DNA from: Liquidambar formosana
Lineage: Eukaryota > Streptophyta > Magnoliopsida > Saxifragales > Altingiaceae
Assembly: GCA_039720395.1 (NCBI GenBank)
Contig: CM077820.1
Location: 12,113,848 to 12,177,847, forward strand
Length of the DNA stretch: 64,000 nt
Direction: 5' to 3'
Made by a program: the position numbers and the translations under genes
Shown: piece after piece, positions 13,381 through 26,100 of the stretch
Layout: every line of letters begins with the position of its first letter
Numbering within the stretch: the first letter of the stretch is position 1
Notes under the pieces: model-generated
The model's database searches: none
Seen by the model: the letters and a program-made list of their open reading frames with translations, nothing else
What the model was told of the DNA's origin: nothing

Positions 13381-14156
13381 TAGGGGTGTTCGTGGTTCGG
13401 TTTGGTTCGGTTTTAGGGTAGATTTCAAAGTAAACCATTATATTTCGGTTTTTTTTTTTTCCCAAACCAAAACCAAACCATAATATAAAAAAACCAAAAC
13501 ATAAAATTTCGGTTTAGTTCGGTTCGGTTTTGGTTTTATCCTATCAAGTAGCAACAAATAATTGAAAATGGAAAAAATGACAAGCCAAACTTCAAATAAA
13601 AATATTTTTAATAAAATCATTACATTATCAACTAAAAAAAGCATTAAACATTATATCAAAATAGAAAAGTATTGACTTATGTAAACTCAAGTTCAAATCT
13701 CCAATATAATACGTGCCAATATCTCACACAACATTAATAACTAGTTTAACACATGGCACTCTAACAAAAGAAAAATAATAAGAAAGTTAAAATTTACAAA
13801 AACAAACCCATTCCAAACGTCTTTCTTCCAATAATGTATTACTATTTTGAATCTATTACCTGTTTTACCCTTATTATAATAGAAAATTTACAAACTAAGT
13901 TTAATATGTAATATATAAAATTATATATATATATATACATACATATATATATATATTTTTTCCGGTTTTTTCAGTTTTTTCGGTTTGGTTTGGTTTTTTA
14001 AACATGAAAACCAAAACCAAACCAACTTAATTTGGTTTTCTAAAATTGGAACCAAAACCAAACCTAATGACAAAAAAACCAAACCAAACCAAACCGACCG
14101 ATTTGGTTTGGTTTGGTTTGGTTTTCGGTTTTAACCAAAACCATGAATAACCCTTA
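13381..14156. mobile_element. hAT-like non-autonomous element, copy 1
   Basis: The termini are inverted: TAGGGGTGTTCGTGGTTCGG at the left, and at the right the complement of a diverged TAAGGGTTATTCATGGTTTT. The subterminal zones are many GGTTTGGTTCGGTTT units in inverted orientation. The flanking 8-mers CTAGGAAT and ATAGAAAT match at 6 of 8 positions, as expected for an old hAT duplication. The interior matches, inverted, the element at 29,254-29,803. No transposase frame is seen. Confidence 0.75.
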
Positions 14157-14164
14157 ATAGAAAT

Positions 14165-15180
14165 GACATGCATGAGAAGCGTATCTAATCAAACGGTATT
14201 CGTTTTAAAAGAAAAAATGTGAGTCACACAATAAGTTGTTAAGATATGAAAAAATTGTTAAAGAAAATGCAAAATTTCCCTCAATTTGAGTTTTGGCAAA
14301 TACCATGAAAACAATGTGCTTTGACAAAATTCCTAATTGCCAGAGGCACCATTTAAAATAAATAAATAAATAAAAATCAATCATGTTTGTTAACTGGTTG
14401 TCCCATGCAATTTGAATTGCTTCATTTGTCATCTGCCTTATGCGGAATCTAAAAGTTGCTCCCCTTGCACCCTTACATTTATCATTCCTAAGAAGGATAT
14501 TTTTGGGTGGGCCTATCTCCAAATCTTTTGGAAGATTTAGTGAGAAGTCCTATTTGGAATATTATTGCACATCCAATCCTATTGAGAAAACTTATCAAGT
14601 CATGAGTACTTTAAAAATTGACAGGACAAAATTACCCCAATCATTATAAGAGGTTTCCATTCAGAAACCTCTTTAAATGGGATTCTCCAAAATTGACGTA
14701 GTGATTCTTTCTTTAATTTAAAAAAAAAAAAATGGAATCACTTTAAAATTGGTTCAAAAACCTCTTTAAATGGGATTTTTTCTTTATTTTTTTTTTCTCT
14801 CCTTTTTTTTTTCTTCCCCCAAGATTCTCTCATAATTTCTCTCAATAGCAATTCTCCCATAACCGTACCCTCCTTATTTTCAGTTATTTCTCTCCTAATT
14901 TATGTCCTTGTTTTTCTTTCAAGATCTAAATGTATTTCTCTGCCATAACAATTCTCTTATAACCATGTGAGCCACCATTGTTGTAACTGTTTCTTGTGTG
15001 TGATGTGTTGACAAAAATTCATAATTTGAGGCTTCGATTAAGGTCAAATGTGGGGATTTTAAGAATGAAGTGGTAGTTTTAGTTTCATGAGTTATTGGAT
15101 ACAATTACATGGTATTGTATATAATTACTGGTTGGTTGTAACTATTTAATTTTATTTTCTCTAAGTTCATTTTATATAGA
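14165..15180. other. Intergenic spacer with a short direct repeat
   Basis: AAACCTCTTTAAATGGGATT occurs at 14,665 and again at 14,758, 93 bases apart. Otherwise the stretch is AT-rich, without a gene or transposon ends. Confidence 0.5.
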
Positions 15181-15185
15181 TACTG
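15181..15185. repeat. Target site duplication TACTG of the solo LTR, left copy
   Basis: TACTG lies directly before TGTTG and again directly after CAACA at 16672-16676. Confidence 0.85.
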
Positions 15186-15713
15186 TGTTGTCCCAAATAT
15201 ATAACCCTAGAGGGGGGGTGAATAGGGTTATTGGCCAATTAAAAAGTTAATTGCAAACTCAAAAATCAAATTGTTGCAAGTAAAGATAAATATAAGAACA
15301 AGCAACAGTAAGGAGATTAAGAGTAAGAGAATGCAAACGATGTTAACGAGGTTCGGCCTTCCCGCCTACGTCCTCGCCTCAAGAGCTCGCTTGAGGATTC
15401 ACCAATCTACTATCACTCTCCTTCAAGGTGGAGCAGCAAACCTTTACAACTCCAAGTGTTCTTCACCAACACTTGTTCAAGACACACTCTTCAAGTGCTT
15501 ACAAATGGGGTTTCTCTCAACCCTTGAATACAAGAAGATTTGAGTATGTTTTTGTGCTCAAGAAACTCTCTCAAAAGAGTGGATACACAGAAATTTAAAG
15601 CTCACTCAACTATTAATTGTATCTCAATAAATGCTCACAAGTGAAATTAGGGCTTGTAAATGAATGATCTTGTTTGAAGCTCAATGAATACCCATTAATG
15701 AGTTTAACTCATG

Positions 15714-15721
15714 TATATATA
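15714..15721 (-). promoter_or_regulatory. TATA box of the solo LTR
   Basis: On the minus strand CTATATATACATGAG lies in the middle of the LTR. That is where the U3/R border is expected, given the LTR orientation. Confidence 0.55.
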
Positions 15722-15844
15722 GCCCAAAGGGTCCAAATGACCGTTCTGTAGCAATAAATGCCGGGAAAGATGGTTTGGTGGGCATTTAATGCTCAAAAGA
15801 CCGTTTGAAAAACTAGCCGTTATTGGTCAGTCTCGAGGGATTCA

Positions 15845-16280
15845 AACGTCTAAAAATAGATTTAAGACGTCTGATTCTGTTTAAGACGTCTTAATCAGGC
15901 GTTTTAAAAAACCAGATGACTGATTTCTATAGAGGTTTTTCAAGGTCACTGTTCATGAGGATTCAGACGTCTTAAACATTTTTCAGACGTCTTAAACCTC
16001 TTTAAGACGTCTTATTCTCACGTCTTAAAAAACCAGAGATGATGTAAATTGAGGTCTTTTCATTTCAGACGTCTTAAACCATTTTCAGACGTCTTAAAGT
16101 CCATTTCAGACATCTGATTTAGACGTCTTAAAAAATCAGAGAAGATGTATTTTAGGACTTCAAACCTCAGATGTCTTAATCCTATTTCAGACGTCTTAAA
16201 CTTGATTCAGACGTCTTAAATAAAATTTCAGACGTCTTAATCAATTTTCAGACGTCTTAAATATCTTTAAGACGTCTTAA
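15845..16280. repeat. Array of AGACGTCT palindromes in the LTR U3
   Basis: I count 13 exact AGACGTCT octamers between 15,865 and 16,277. Most are extended to CAGACGTCTTAAA or TTAAGACGTCTTAA, with irregular spacing. Decayed variants such as AAACGTCT, AGACATCT and AGATGTCT lie among them. GACGTC is an ACGT-core palindrome (C-box type) of the kind bound by plant bZIP factors. On the transcribed (minus) strand the array lies about 140-560 bases upstream of the LTR TATA box. Confidence 0.85.
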
Positions 16281-16676
16281 AGCTCTGTGATAGAAATTAA
16301 CACAAGGAGCTTAAGACTTGATTTTTTAAGGGGTTATTCCAACGAGTCAAGAGACTCTAATCATGATTGAATAGGTTCTTTTTAGTTGTTACCAAGTTAA
16401 TGCATGAACCTAAAGCCCTTTAATCACAAATGAACATTTCTTGGGATCAATCTTACATTGAATCTTATTTGTTTACACTTGATCTTCATTTGGCTTTGGC
16501 ATGGATTCTTTTTGATGTTCATTCTTGCGTTATGCCTTTGATTGACTCATTTGATATGCTGTTGCTGGATTTTACCTATCTTAAGCTTAATTTTAAAACT
16601 ATTAGTACTTAAGACCTTCTTATGCATTGTTATCATCAAAATCAATGGTTTTGAAACCATTTGGGCCAACATACTG

Positions 16677-19600
16677 GTTGGTATACAGTTACATGATATT
16701 GTATACGAGTTCATGTAACTATCACTAGGTTGTCAGCATATTTGAATCCACTTGTAACTAGTTACATGATGATTGTAACTGGTTAAATTATTTTTCTCAT
16801 TCTATGAAATGAGTTATAATGGAAAATGAGTGAAAACAATTACATAAAGTAGACGGCCATGTTTTCAACAGAATAAGAAAACCCAGTGTAAGGCCCAAAA
16901 TATGAACTACCAACATGAAATACATGGACAATATATAAAAGGGAAAATCGGTACTTTTTTTCACAAATATTCATCATTGGAAAGGCCACAACATATGTAC
17001 TGAGCATTGTATTTATCCCCCATATATCAAAATAATCTGCACTTTTTCTTATATAATAAGTAATTCGAAAAGAGGGTTAAACTTTTTCAACAACACAGCA
17101 AAACAAATATCCAAAATCCAAAAAAATAGAAGACATTAACTTAGCAAAACGGGAGTTAGTGGAGATAAACATGGCAATATGGTTTATTGCCCGGAAATCA
17201 TGGAGTATACACTTCGGGAGAATCTTGCAAAAATATTGAAAGCCAACAACTAGGAAAAAAATACCATATTTGGGAGGAGGGCATGAATGGTATTCACGGA
17301 ATAAAGAAACCCACAAAGAGCATAAATCATTTCGCGTTTTATTTGCACATTAGACTTGAAGCATTAAAAGATTTTGTGTAGTCCTTATGACTTCACAAGT
17401 CCTTAGATATGGACTTTCCGCTGATTCTCACCCCCCCCCCCCCCTTTTTTTATTTTTGGTTAGTTCACACCCTTTCATAGATTAATGACGTAGCCAACGA
17501 AAAGGTATGGATTAGCTAAAAAAACCATGAAAGGGTATGAATTAGCAAAAAAAACCATACTTTTTCAGTAAACTTTGCCCTTAAAGCCAGCACCAAACCC
17601 ATTTTCAGAAGAGAATGCATGTGCCTGTTTCAGACCTTTTGATATCCTAGGGAGTTGGCAATGCCCCTAGAGAGCAGCCTAAACTTAATTCACAACAATG
17701 ATTAAGTGAAAATTAGGGCAGCCTAACTTAAATTCACGGTAATGCGACGCCCTAAAAAATACAGCACATCAGTATCGACAAGGCCATTTATGCGTGCATC
17801 GGCACTATGCCTGACTGCACCGGTTTTATTCAAAACGAGAACTTCTATCGAATTGCAGGTTAATTGCAAGGTGCCTCAAACAAACAATTTCAAGAAAGAG
17901 CACCTTTCATTTACAGTCCAAGCCAAAAAGGTATTACCATATTTAATTCCCACAGCCCTCTTATTTTTCTTCTTATTTTATTTCATTTTTTTCTTTTTTT
18001 TTTTTAGGTTCAAGTAAAAGGTTAAAGGGGTGGATTCCGAAGCCCTAACCGCACAAGACAATCAATAGAAAGATGGGCACACACCACCTCACAAGTGGAG
18101 ATCCGACTATGCAAACCCATGCACATAGTCAAGTTTGGCCCAAGACCCTAGACACTAGACTACTTGCTGCGCTGGTCTAAAACAGTGACCTAAACTGGCA
18201 GATGTTATATGCCTCTAGAATTCCCTACCTACTTAATTCACCACACCACACTCACCTAAGCAGAAACCCAAAAAAAAAAAAAAAAAAACAGAAGAAAGAA
18301 GATAGATAGCTCTTTACAATAACAAATTGCAATTTTACAGCGATTCAATGGCAACTATTGTATCGTCTTGTTGCCTTTGAGCAGACATAGTTTATATAAA
18401 TGGAGTCTGAACCCTTCTGAAAGGCACACATTCAATCCCATATGATGGACATGGTGCCACCACTATCATCAATACATTACTAGAAGCAACCCCAACCTGA
18501 ATTTCTGCTCACATAATGGTCACAGGTCATTTCAATCATAGCCATAACTTGTTATAGTGACCATCTCCAAGACAATAAAAAACATTGACAGCATATGACC
18601 TACCACTAGCGCAAGGGTTTTGGATTATCATTAATGCATCTTGTTCATGCTAACCACATTTTTCGTTTTTTTTCAAATTCAAATAGGAAAAAGGGACATA
18701 TCAGGGTGTACTGAAAATTTGAAAATCTGAAAATCCACCAATGTACCCACAACTGAAGAAGATTTCATTCCAAAATCTTTTACTACCAATATCAAATTGC
18801 TTCTACAAGCTTTACATATCCAGTCCAGCAAATTTTAGTTAGAAAGGGCTTCCTCCTTTTCCATACTCTTATCATCACTAGTTCAGAAGCAGCAACTACT
18901 GTGTAAAATTTAGTTCCCTGCACAAACCGTTCCTTGCGATAACATAAGTAATCTACTTACCAACGGCAAATCTATGCCATCAAGGTTCACCAGATTAGAT
19001 GCCTGCCTGCAAATGGGAATAGAAATATGCTATTCTGCAGATTGGAAGCGTTAGTTACCTCACATTTGCAATTAATGTTCTCTGAAGGGGCGGAGACTTT
19101 GCATCCCAGTTCACTGAAGTAGATTTTCATGCACGTGGAAACAACAATTCTGCTAAAGAAAACGTGTTTCAAAGAGATGGCTAAGCTAACAAATATCGCT
19201 TTACATAGACAAAGTAGTTACCTATACTCGTCTGAACCTGATTTTTGAATTTTAAACTCCAAAACTACCCATGATTCTGTAAAACAAGTATATTTTCATG
19301 AGGAGATAATTGTAAGGCTTCGAATTTGTTACTCTCCCATTCCCCAAGTCTATTGATTGTGGTAATTGCCCCATTCATGTCTCATGCACCGAAAAAGGAA
19401 AACGGGGGGGAGGGGGGATATATTAAGCTAAATGTTTGGAAAGTCCTGTAAAGATAACTTTAATTAAAGGACACCAACCAGAAGGTGCAAATATGCGTAA
19501 TCAGTGCTTAGATCTCCTTCCCTTTGAAACATATTAGTATATGCCAGAAAAGCAGCATTTGGAAGCAAAATTCTGCTTGATATCAATTGAACAAAACCAG

Positions 19601-20132
19601 AAAGCTGAGGGAAGAAGAAAAAGAAAGAACCGAATCCATAATTATTGGGGGAAATAATTCCATCAGAGTGGTTGACAGAACTGAGATTTATTTGTTACCT
19701 CAAAATTGAGAAAAAACCATCATCTCCCTCAGCAGCAGTACTATTCATGCATATATTTTGAATCTGTCCTCTTTACTATTTGAGAATAAGGTAGCCCACT
19801 ATGAACCCAAGAAATAAGGGGCATAACACACACTGAAAATTATTTTTCAGAGACAAACGGATAAAAATTTAGTTCAACCAAAGCCTGAAATAGATCATAA
19901 AAAGAGTTACAACGATGAAGTCATACCTACCTCAACCCCTTTCTCCTCTAATAATATTTGATGATAGGGAGATGGTATAGTCTCAACAAAGCTGTGAGAT
20001 AACAAAACAAAATTTCACCCACGATGACTATTTAGCTCGAGACTCCAAAAGCACAAGTTCATATAACTAAGTGAGATATTAAAAGTCTACCTCTTTTGAT
20101 TTCAAAGCTCAGACATCTATCTACACAATCCA
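16677..20132. other. Intergenic region including the LUC7 3' flank
   Basis: The part next to 20,132 probably holds the LUC7 3' UTR. There is a C14 tract at 17431-17444. At about 17,740-17,850 a less AT-rich patch is open on the minus strand, but I do not recognise the peptide and it has no clear exon borders. I see no definable transposon. Confidence 0.45.
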
Positions 20133-23107
20133 CTAATAAGGACGAACTGGACTTCTAGGTGACCTTCTGTGGCCATGCCTAACAGGGGAACGTGACCTGC
20201 TCCGATCACGGTACCTGTCTCTGCCTCCATCTCTTCCGTTCCTGAAACTGTTGGGTCTCCAATCCATTCCTCTTCCAACATCCCGGCTACCTCTACCATT
20301 CCAATCTCGAGACCTTTCCCGATCACGGTCTCGTTCTCGGTACCGGTCCCGCTCCCTGTCTCGATCGTGGTCACGATGCCTATCCCTGTCACCGGACTCA
20401 CTTCTTCTACGTCTACTATCTTCTTCCTTCTCCCTCTGCTTCCTCCGTTCTTCTGCTTCTTTCTCCCTCGCTAACCTTTCCTCTTCCCTGGCCTTCTCCT
20501 TAGAAGCCTGGAATTTAAAATCCATTTTATTTTATTCATATAAAAAGAAATAATCATATTCAATACATAAATCATTTTTTGGATGTGAAACTCACCTTAT
20601 ACTCAGCGATGAAATCCCGGACCAGGCCATAACCAATATGTTGCTTGCCTGTGACATGAGACTGAGTCCTCTCTGCAGCATCATTTGCCACTAGAAAAGA
20701 ACCACAGATCTCACATAGAGCCATCTTTTTCTCCTGTGCAAGCATCATTACTTTTTCATTTTGGGGTTGCTGAGTCAAGACTGTCTTCTCAGCATTAAGT
20801 ATCTCCACCTGTAAAAGAATGTTACAAAACTCTCAAAACTAAATTCCTGTGGATCTCATGCTAACAAATTTGAGGATGAACTAATCTGTAATAGGTACAT
20901 GCCAAAATTTTTGAAATAATTGGAAAAACAATAAATAAGTAGGGAAAAAATAAATGAACTAGCATAGAAAAAATCATTAAAAACAAGCAAATTATTGGCC
21001 ATACTTGGGAAAAAATAGCAAGTTAATGGATTGAGTTAAAATAGCTTGATGAAGAACTTGGGTATAATTAGCAGCACCTTTCTCATGAGTGCCTCAGCTT
21101 CATCCACTTTGCCAGCTTCACCAAGAGCCTCCACTTGTTCCAGCAGGTTCTTTATTTTCTCCTCCAGCACAGTTAACTGCTCAGATTTTTCAGCTGAGAT
21201 TGAAGCAGGAGGGGTAGCTTCCACTTCTTGAGCCAGGCGTTCTCGACCACGCCTAACTCTTCTATCCAAATCCATGACCTACAATAGAATAATACTTATG
21301 ACAAAGAACTATAATGCAAAAATTTACAGATAGTCATGACCAGCAACCAATAAAAATTAACCAAGTCACCCACCAATTTCTCACAGAACTGAGCAAGTTC
21401 AGCTTCAAACCGGGGCACATATGCATCATGTCTTGGGGACTTCTCAAAACTAAAGGCACAAATATAATGATCAGTCATTAAAACCAGAATACCAATATAA
21501 AATCACGGAATACCACATCCCGTGGGGCGGGGGGGTGGGCGGAAATCACACTGGATACACGGCGCGAGGCAAGCATTCCTCAAAAGACCCACAAAATGTC
21601 CCACAAGAACAAAACCCAAAAAACATTAAACAAAAGGATAAGCATTCACAGGTACTGTTACCTATATTTGGGCTTCTCATATATAATTAATCATGACCAA
21701 AGCCAATAAATCACCATAAAACACGCGCATGTATATAGTAAAAACTCCTGAGACCCTTGGCACTGCTATTTCTTTAAATTCTGATTTAGAAGGAAGAAGA
21801 AATGTCAACATAGCATCATTTTCTTAAAATATTGAAATTGTGTGAGGTTGAATAAAATGTTGCCACATTTTTAGGCCGACCATGCAGATTTTGTTTCAAC
21901 AAAAAGATGAGCAGTGCTACACAGATTGCCACATGACAGTGGGTCCCACCCCTTGTAAGAGAGGCAGTGCAAGCAGGATCTGTCTAGTATTTTTCCAAAA
22001 ATATCTATTTAGCAAGCTGGCTTATTCGTACGGGGAGCCAAATAAAATTTTGTTTTTCGCATGTTATGATGAGTAAAGACGCCAGCTTTAAGTTGAGGGG
22101 GGTGACCAAGCAACTATCCTACCATCCATACCTCAACTTTAAATCATGTTTGTCAATCATAACACTAAGTAAAAGGTTTTATTGAGATGAGAAACATTAA
22201 ACAAAATTGGTCTCATGGCAGGACTTTATGGCCACATGAAATAAAAATAGCACAACAAACTATATATCCATTTCATGATTCCAATATATCAGCAGCCCAG
22301 CATTAAATCAGATTGATTCATTGCTATGTTTACCTTCTTAAGACAAAAACATCAATAAAAAACAGACTTATTTTCCAAAACAATTTACATGGCATGAAAA
22401 ATTTAACAATTCTTAAGTCACATAAACCTGGCCAATTCAAAATTTTACTTTACACCCAAAACAACTATAAAAAAAAAAACCCATAAAAATTGATAAAATT
22501 CTTTACACAATTTTTTCGATGACCTCATGATTTTAAATTTATCTTAAAGTTGCATATATTTAATGTGATTCAGATTTGAATGGAGCACCCAAATCTAATT
22601 TGAAATAACAGTCTGGCATTAAAGCAACTCTGAACTCAGGAAAGAGAATCTGCCTAGAAATCCTGAAAGCAATGATTGCAACAAATGCCTAAATGTCATA
22701 AAAGTGTTTAATATCAAATTACCCATACTTTTTAGAATTAAGTTGTACACATGCCAAATACTAAGAAGCACGGACACTTCCTTGAAGGTGCCATGGTTCT
22801 ATCGATCACGTATCAAACACAACACTCCTCAGCCACGCCTTCGACACAACAACTCTCTCTTTGCTTTCTTTCATCTTCTCTTTATTCTTCATTTCCCTTT
22901 TGACCTATCTTAACTAAGGTTTCCAAAAATAATACGAAGGGATGCATTTTGATTGATGTATGTGATGCTACATGATATAATATATATGATCTGCACGGTA
23001 TGCCCCTTGTGATGTATCCTAAATTTTGATAATCCATTGTGTCAGCGTCTCTGTATCGTGTCATTACCATGTCACGCGTCCGTGCTACTTAGGCCCAATA
23101 TAGAATT

Positions 23108-23145
<38 letters not shown>

Positions 23146-26100
23146 TAATTCACCTTCCGACTAATAAAGAAATGTAAACTCAAGAAAGTTGATACAATAA
23201 TTAACCGCTAAAAGCAATACAATTTATTTACCGGCACCACATAGAAATATAGCGAATTTACATGAGTTTGCTATACCTAATCGTTCTTCTCGCTAAAAGA
23301 AATGGATTTTTTTTTTTTTGGGGGAGGGGAGGATGGAAAGGGAAAAAGAAAAGATAATCAAAATTATTTAATATTGTCCTTTATAATATATTTATTTAAT
23401 TTATTAAAACGAAGATAAAATAGTTTCCTCGTTCCAATTTAGATAATGGACTATTAAGTTGGCCTTCAATTTGTTATAATTATAAGAATATTAAGAATAT
23501 TTATGATTTAGTATGTAGATTTTGGTTATTGGGTTCTAGTAGATTTTGTTATGCAAATAGGGTTGTTTATAAATGTTATGAATGTAAAGAAAGACTTTTC
23601 AATTTGGAATAATACTTTAGTACGAGTATTATCTGTTGGTTTTGTGAGACTTATCACTGCAAATTGATCCTAATCATGTGGTAATGATTGATAGTTCAAA
23701 TGATTCCAACCATGGGAGATCCTATTCGTCAACCAATAAGCAGTGCATCAAGAATGCAGTAGCCAATTTTTCTGACAACCACTTTACTTTATTAGAAATA
23801 TCATTAGCTGGTTTTTCACCAGCTTACCTCACCAATTTATAATTCAAATGTTATGAGGAAACATTGAACACGTGATCATCAGCTCCATAGTGGTCAACTG
23901 GGTATTCAATGGGCTATGAATTTGGAAATTTATCCCCTTAAGGAACTGAAATTGAGAATGAATGCCACTCAAAAAAGACAACCATAATTCAATAAGTAAT
24001 ATTTTTCCTATTTATGATTGTGCGAGTAGACTTGCGACATTTGGGAATATTTATGTTTTGTGAATATTTATAAACAGCGATACCCCGGTTAGTTGAAGTT
24101 GTAAAATAGAACCAAATTAAATTGCCTCCCACTAAGACAAAATACCCATAGTGTAATAAATTTCCCAAAAAAGAATAAAGAAAAAAAAAAGTAAAATTAA
24201 AATTATATATATTATATTTTAGAGTAACACTCAAAATAATTAGAATTAATATTAAATTTACAAATTAAATGAATTACCTCTCCTTTGGTGACAATAAGAA
24301 AGTAATTAAATGAATTATCCATTCCATAAATATAGTGAAAACAGAAATGTGTTTCCAATGTTAGATTTAAAAAATATGAAAATGTAATCCTTTTTGTTTT
24401 TTTTTATAATAAAAATGAAAACGTAATCACTTTATAAGTAGAAAAAAATGTATCAAATTTATTCTAAACAAAATATTATGCAACACTATACCTAATATTC
24501 ATAAGTACTCTATCCGTAGAAAAAAATCAATTTTATTTCGAACCAAATATAATGTAATGCTAAATTTAATAGTTTATTTAAAAAATTAATAATAACAATT
24601 AAACTTCATTTCTTGATTGATCTTAATATGGAGTCATTTAAAAGAAGTATTTTAATAACCCGTCAAGGTAGCACAGTCGGCAAAAGACCACAGCTCATGA
24701 TCCGGAGGTCCCGAGTTCAAGTCTCCTCTCCCTCACTATTGGATGCATGGGCTTGCAGGTGGTATGTGCATCACTGGGGGATTAGTCTGAACCCAAAGGC
24801 CTAGGATACCCCTCATTGGCCAAAAAAGGTTTTTAAAGGGACATACTCCATGAGACATAGAACCAAAACGCAAAGAAACATAAAGCTTATCCGTTTACAC
24901 TCTATGCTGTTCTAAATAACTACAGGACCACGACCACAAGCTAATAACTACAGGACCACGACCTTGGATTGTAAAGGGAGGTAGGATTGGGTGCAGACGT
25001 GGGAAGGGTGGGACATCAAATCAAAAATGACCCTTAAGTCTTGAGAGTCACTGGAGACGGAGGACCAATGTCTACTTGTCTATACAGAAAGTTACTTCTT
25101 TTTTTTTTATCAACAACAGAAATATAGTTTTATTAATAAGAAAGAAGATTACAAAAGGAGGAAGATAAGGTGTTCTTGCCCAACAACAAAAGAGAAACAA
25201 ACCAAGCCACTAAGGCTAGCCTAGTGGTGAGGGAGGGTGGGGAAAAGGGTAAGAGTAGGATAGGTTAGGGGTTTGAACCCCTCCCAATGTACCAAAAAAA
25301 AGAGAGAAACAAACCAAAAGAAACTACATCATACAAACCAACTTCCAATCATACTTAATGATAAACAAAGGAACCCCAACAAAAGCTTTCAAAACCGATG
25401 CCCAAAAAGAAGCTAAAAAACTAACTCGATCCCACAACCCTTCCTCCTGAGTCAAATTTACCCTAAAAATCTCTAGCATTCATCTCCAACCAAATAACCC
25501 AAAACACGGTCCATCGTAACACATCTCCAGAGAGTTACCACTCTTATTTTTTTTCAAAACCTCTGAAATCTTTTTCAACACGTTAACGCAAGACCTCAAA
25601 GGAAGCTACACATTTTAATGTAATTAAGATTACACATGCTCTTAAATTCATAAATGGCATTGTCAACCCTTCCACACCAAAGTGTGCTATTAGCCAAAGA
25701 AAGGCTTCCAAAGAGCTGGAACACCAATCAGGCAGGGACACCATTCAAAACAAAAGTGACACCAAATGAAAGGATTTGAACACCAGAGTCACCTGTGTTA
25801 CTAGAAAGTTTGACCTAAATTACTTAACAATTAAATGTCTCAGATATGATCTCCCATCACAAATCGAAGTTAGAAAGCTATCAGCATCCGTGAACTATAA
25901 AACTTCTTGAGTAGTGGAATGTTTTCCCTTTTACTACAGATCAAGATCTTGGTTATTTATCTAGACCAAAATAGGGGCTGTACCATGGGCCCCACATTCC
26001 ACGTCTAAGATGTGACATGTGTCTGGGCGACAATTAATTTTTCCTTGAAAAAGAAAACAAAGGCTTCAAACATATCGATAGTTAATAGCCCATTTTCAAA

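Larger units (their letters stand above)
15186..16671 (-). mobile_element. Solo LTR, Ty1-copia SIRE/Maximus-like, reverse orientation
   Basis: The element begins TGTTGTCCCAAAT and ends ATTTGGGCCAACA, giving TG...CA ends and a near-perfect 13-bp inverted terminus. It is flanked by the perfect 5-bp duplication TACTG (15181-15185 and 16672-16676). On the minus strand it reads TGTTGGCCCAAATGG, then a TTTTGATGATAACA block, and near its far end CACCCCCCCTCTAGGGTT. I know this layout from plant SIRE/Maximus LTRs. There is no internal region, primer-binding site or second LTR, so it is a solo LTR left by recombination. The family name is from memory; the LTR structure is seen directly. Confidence 0.85.

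Noticed and set aside
15271..15543. A 90-codon open frame near the solo LTR end
   Set aside because: It lies wholly inside the LTR defined by the TACTG duplication and matches no protein I know.
15845..16280. A CRISPR-like array
   Set aside because: Repeat units are only 8-14 bases with irregular spacing and lie in a plant LTR; no cas genes exist.
17742..17850. A possible exon on the minus strand
   Set aside because: It is open and less AT-rich, but there is no recognised family, no clear splice borders and no neighbouring exon.
20251..20553. A plus-strand open frame opposite the LUC7 tail
   Set aside because: It is the antisense shadow of the RD/RS-rich last exon.
24658..24730. A tRNA gene
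   Set aside because: Box A and box B are present, but no cloverleaf with paired acceptor stem can be drawn and the sequence continues as a SINE body.
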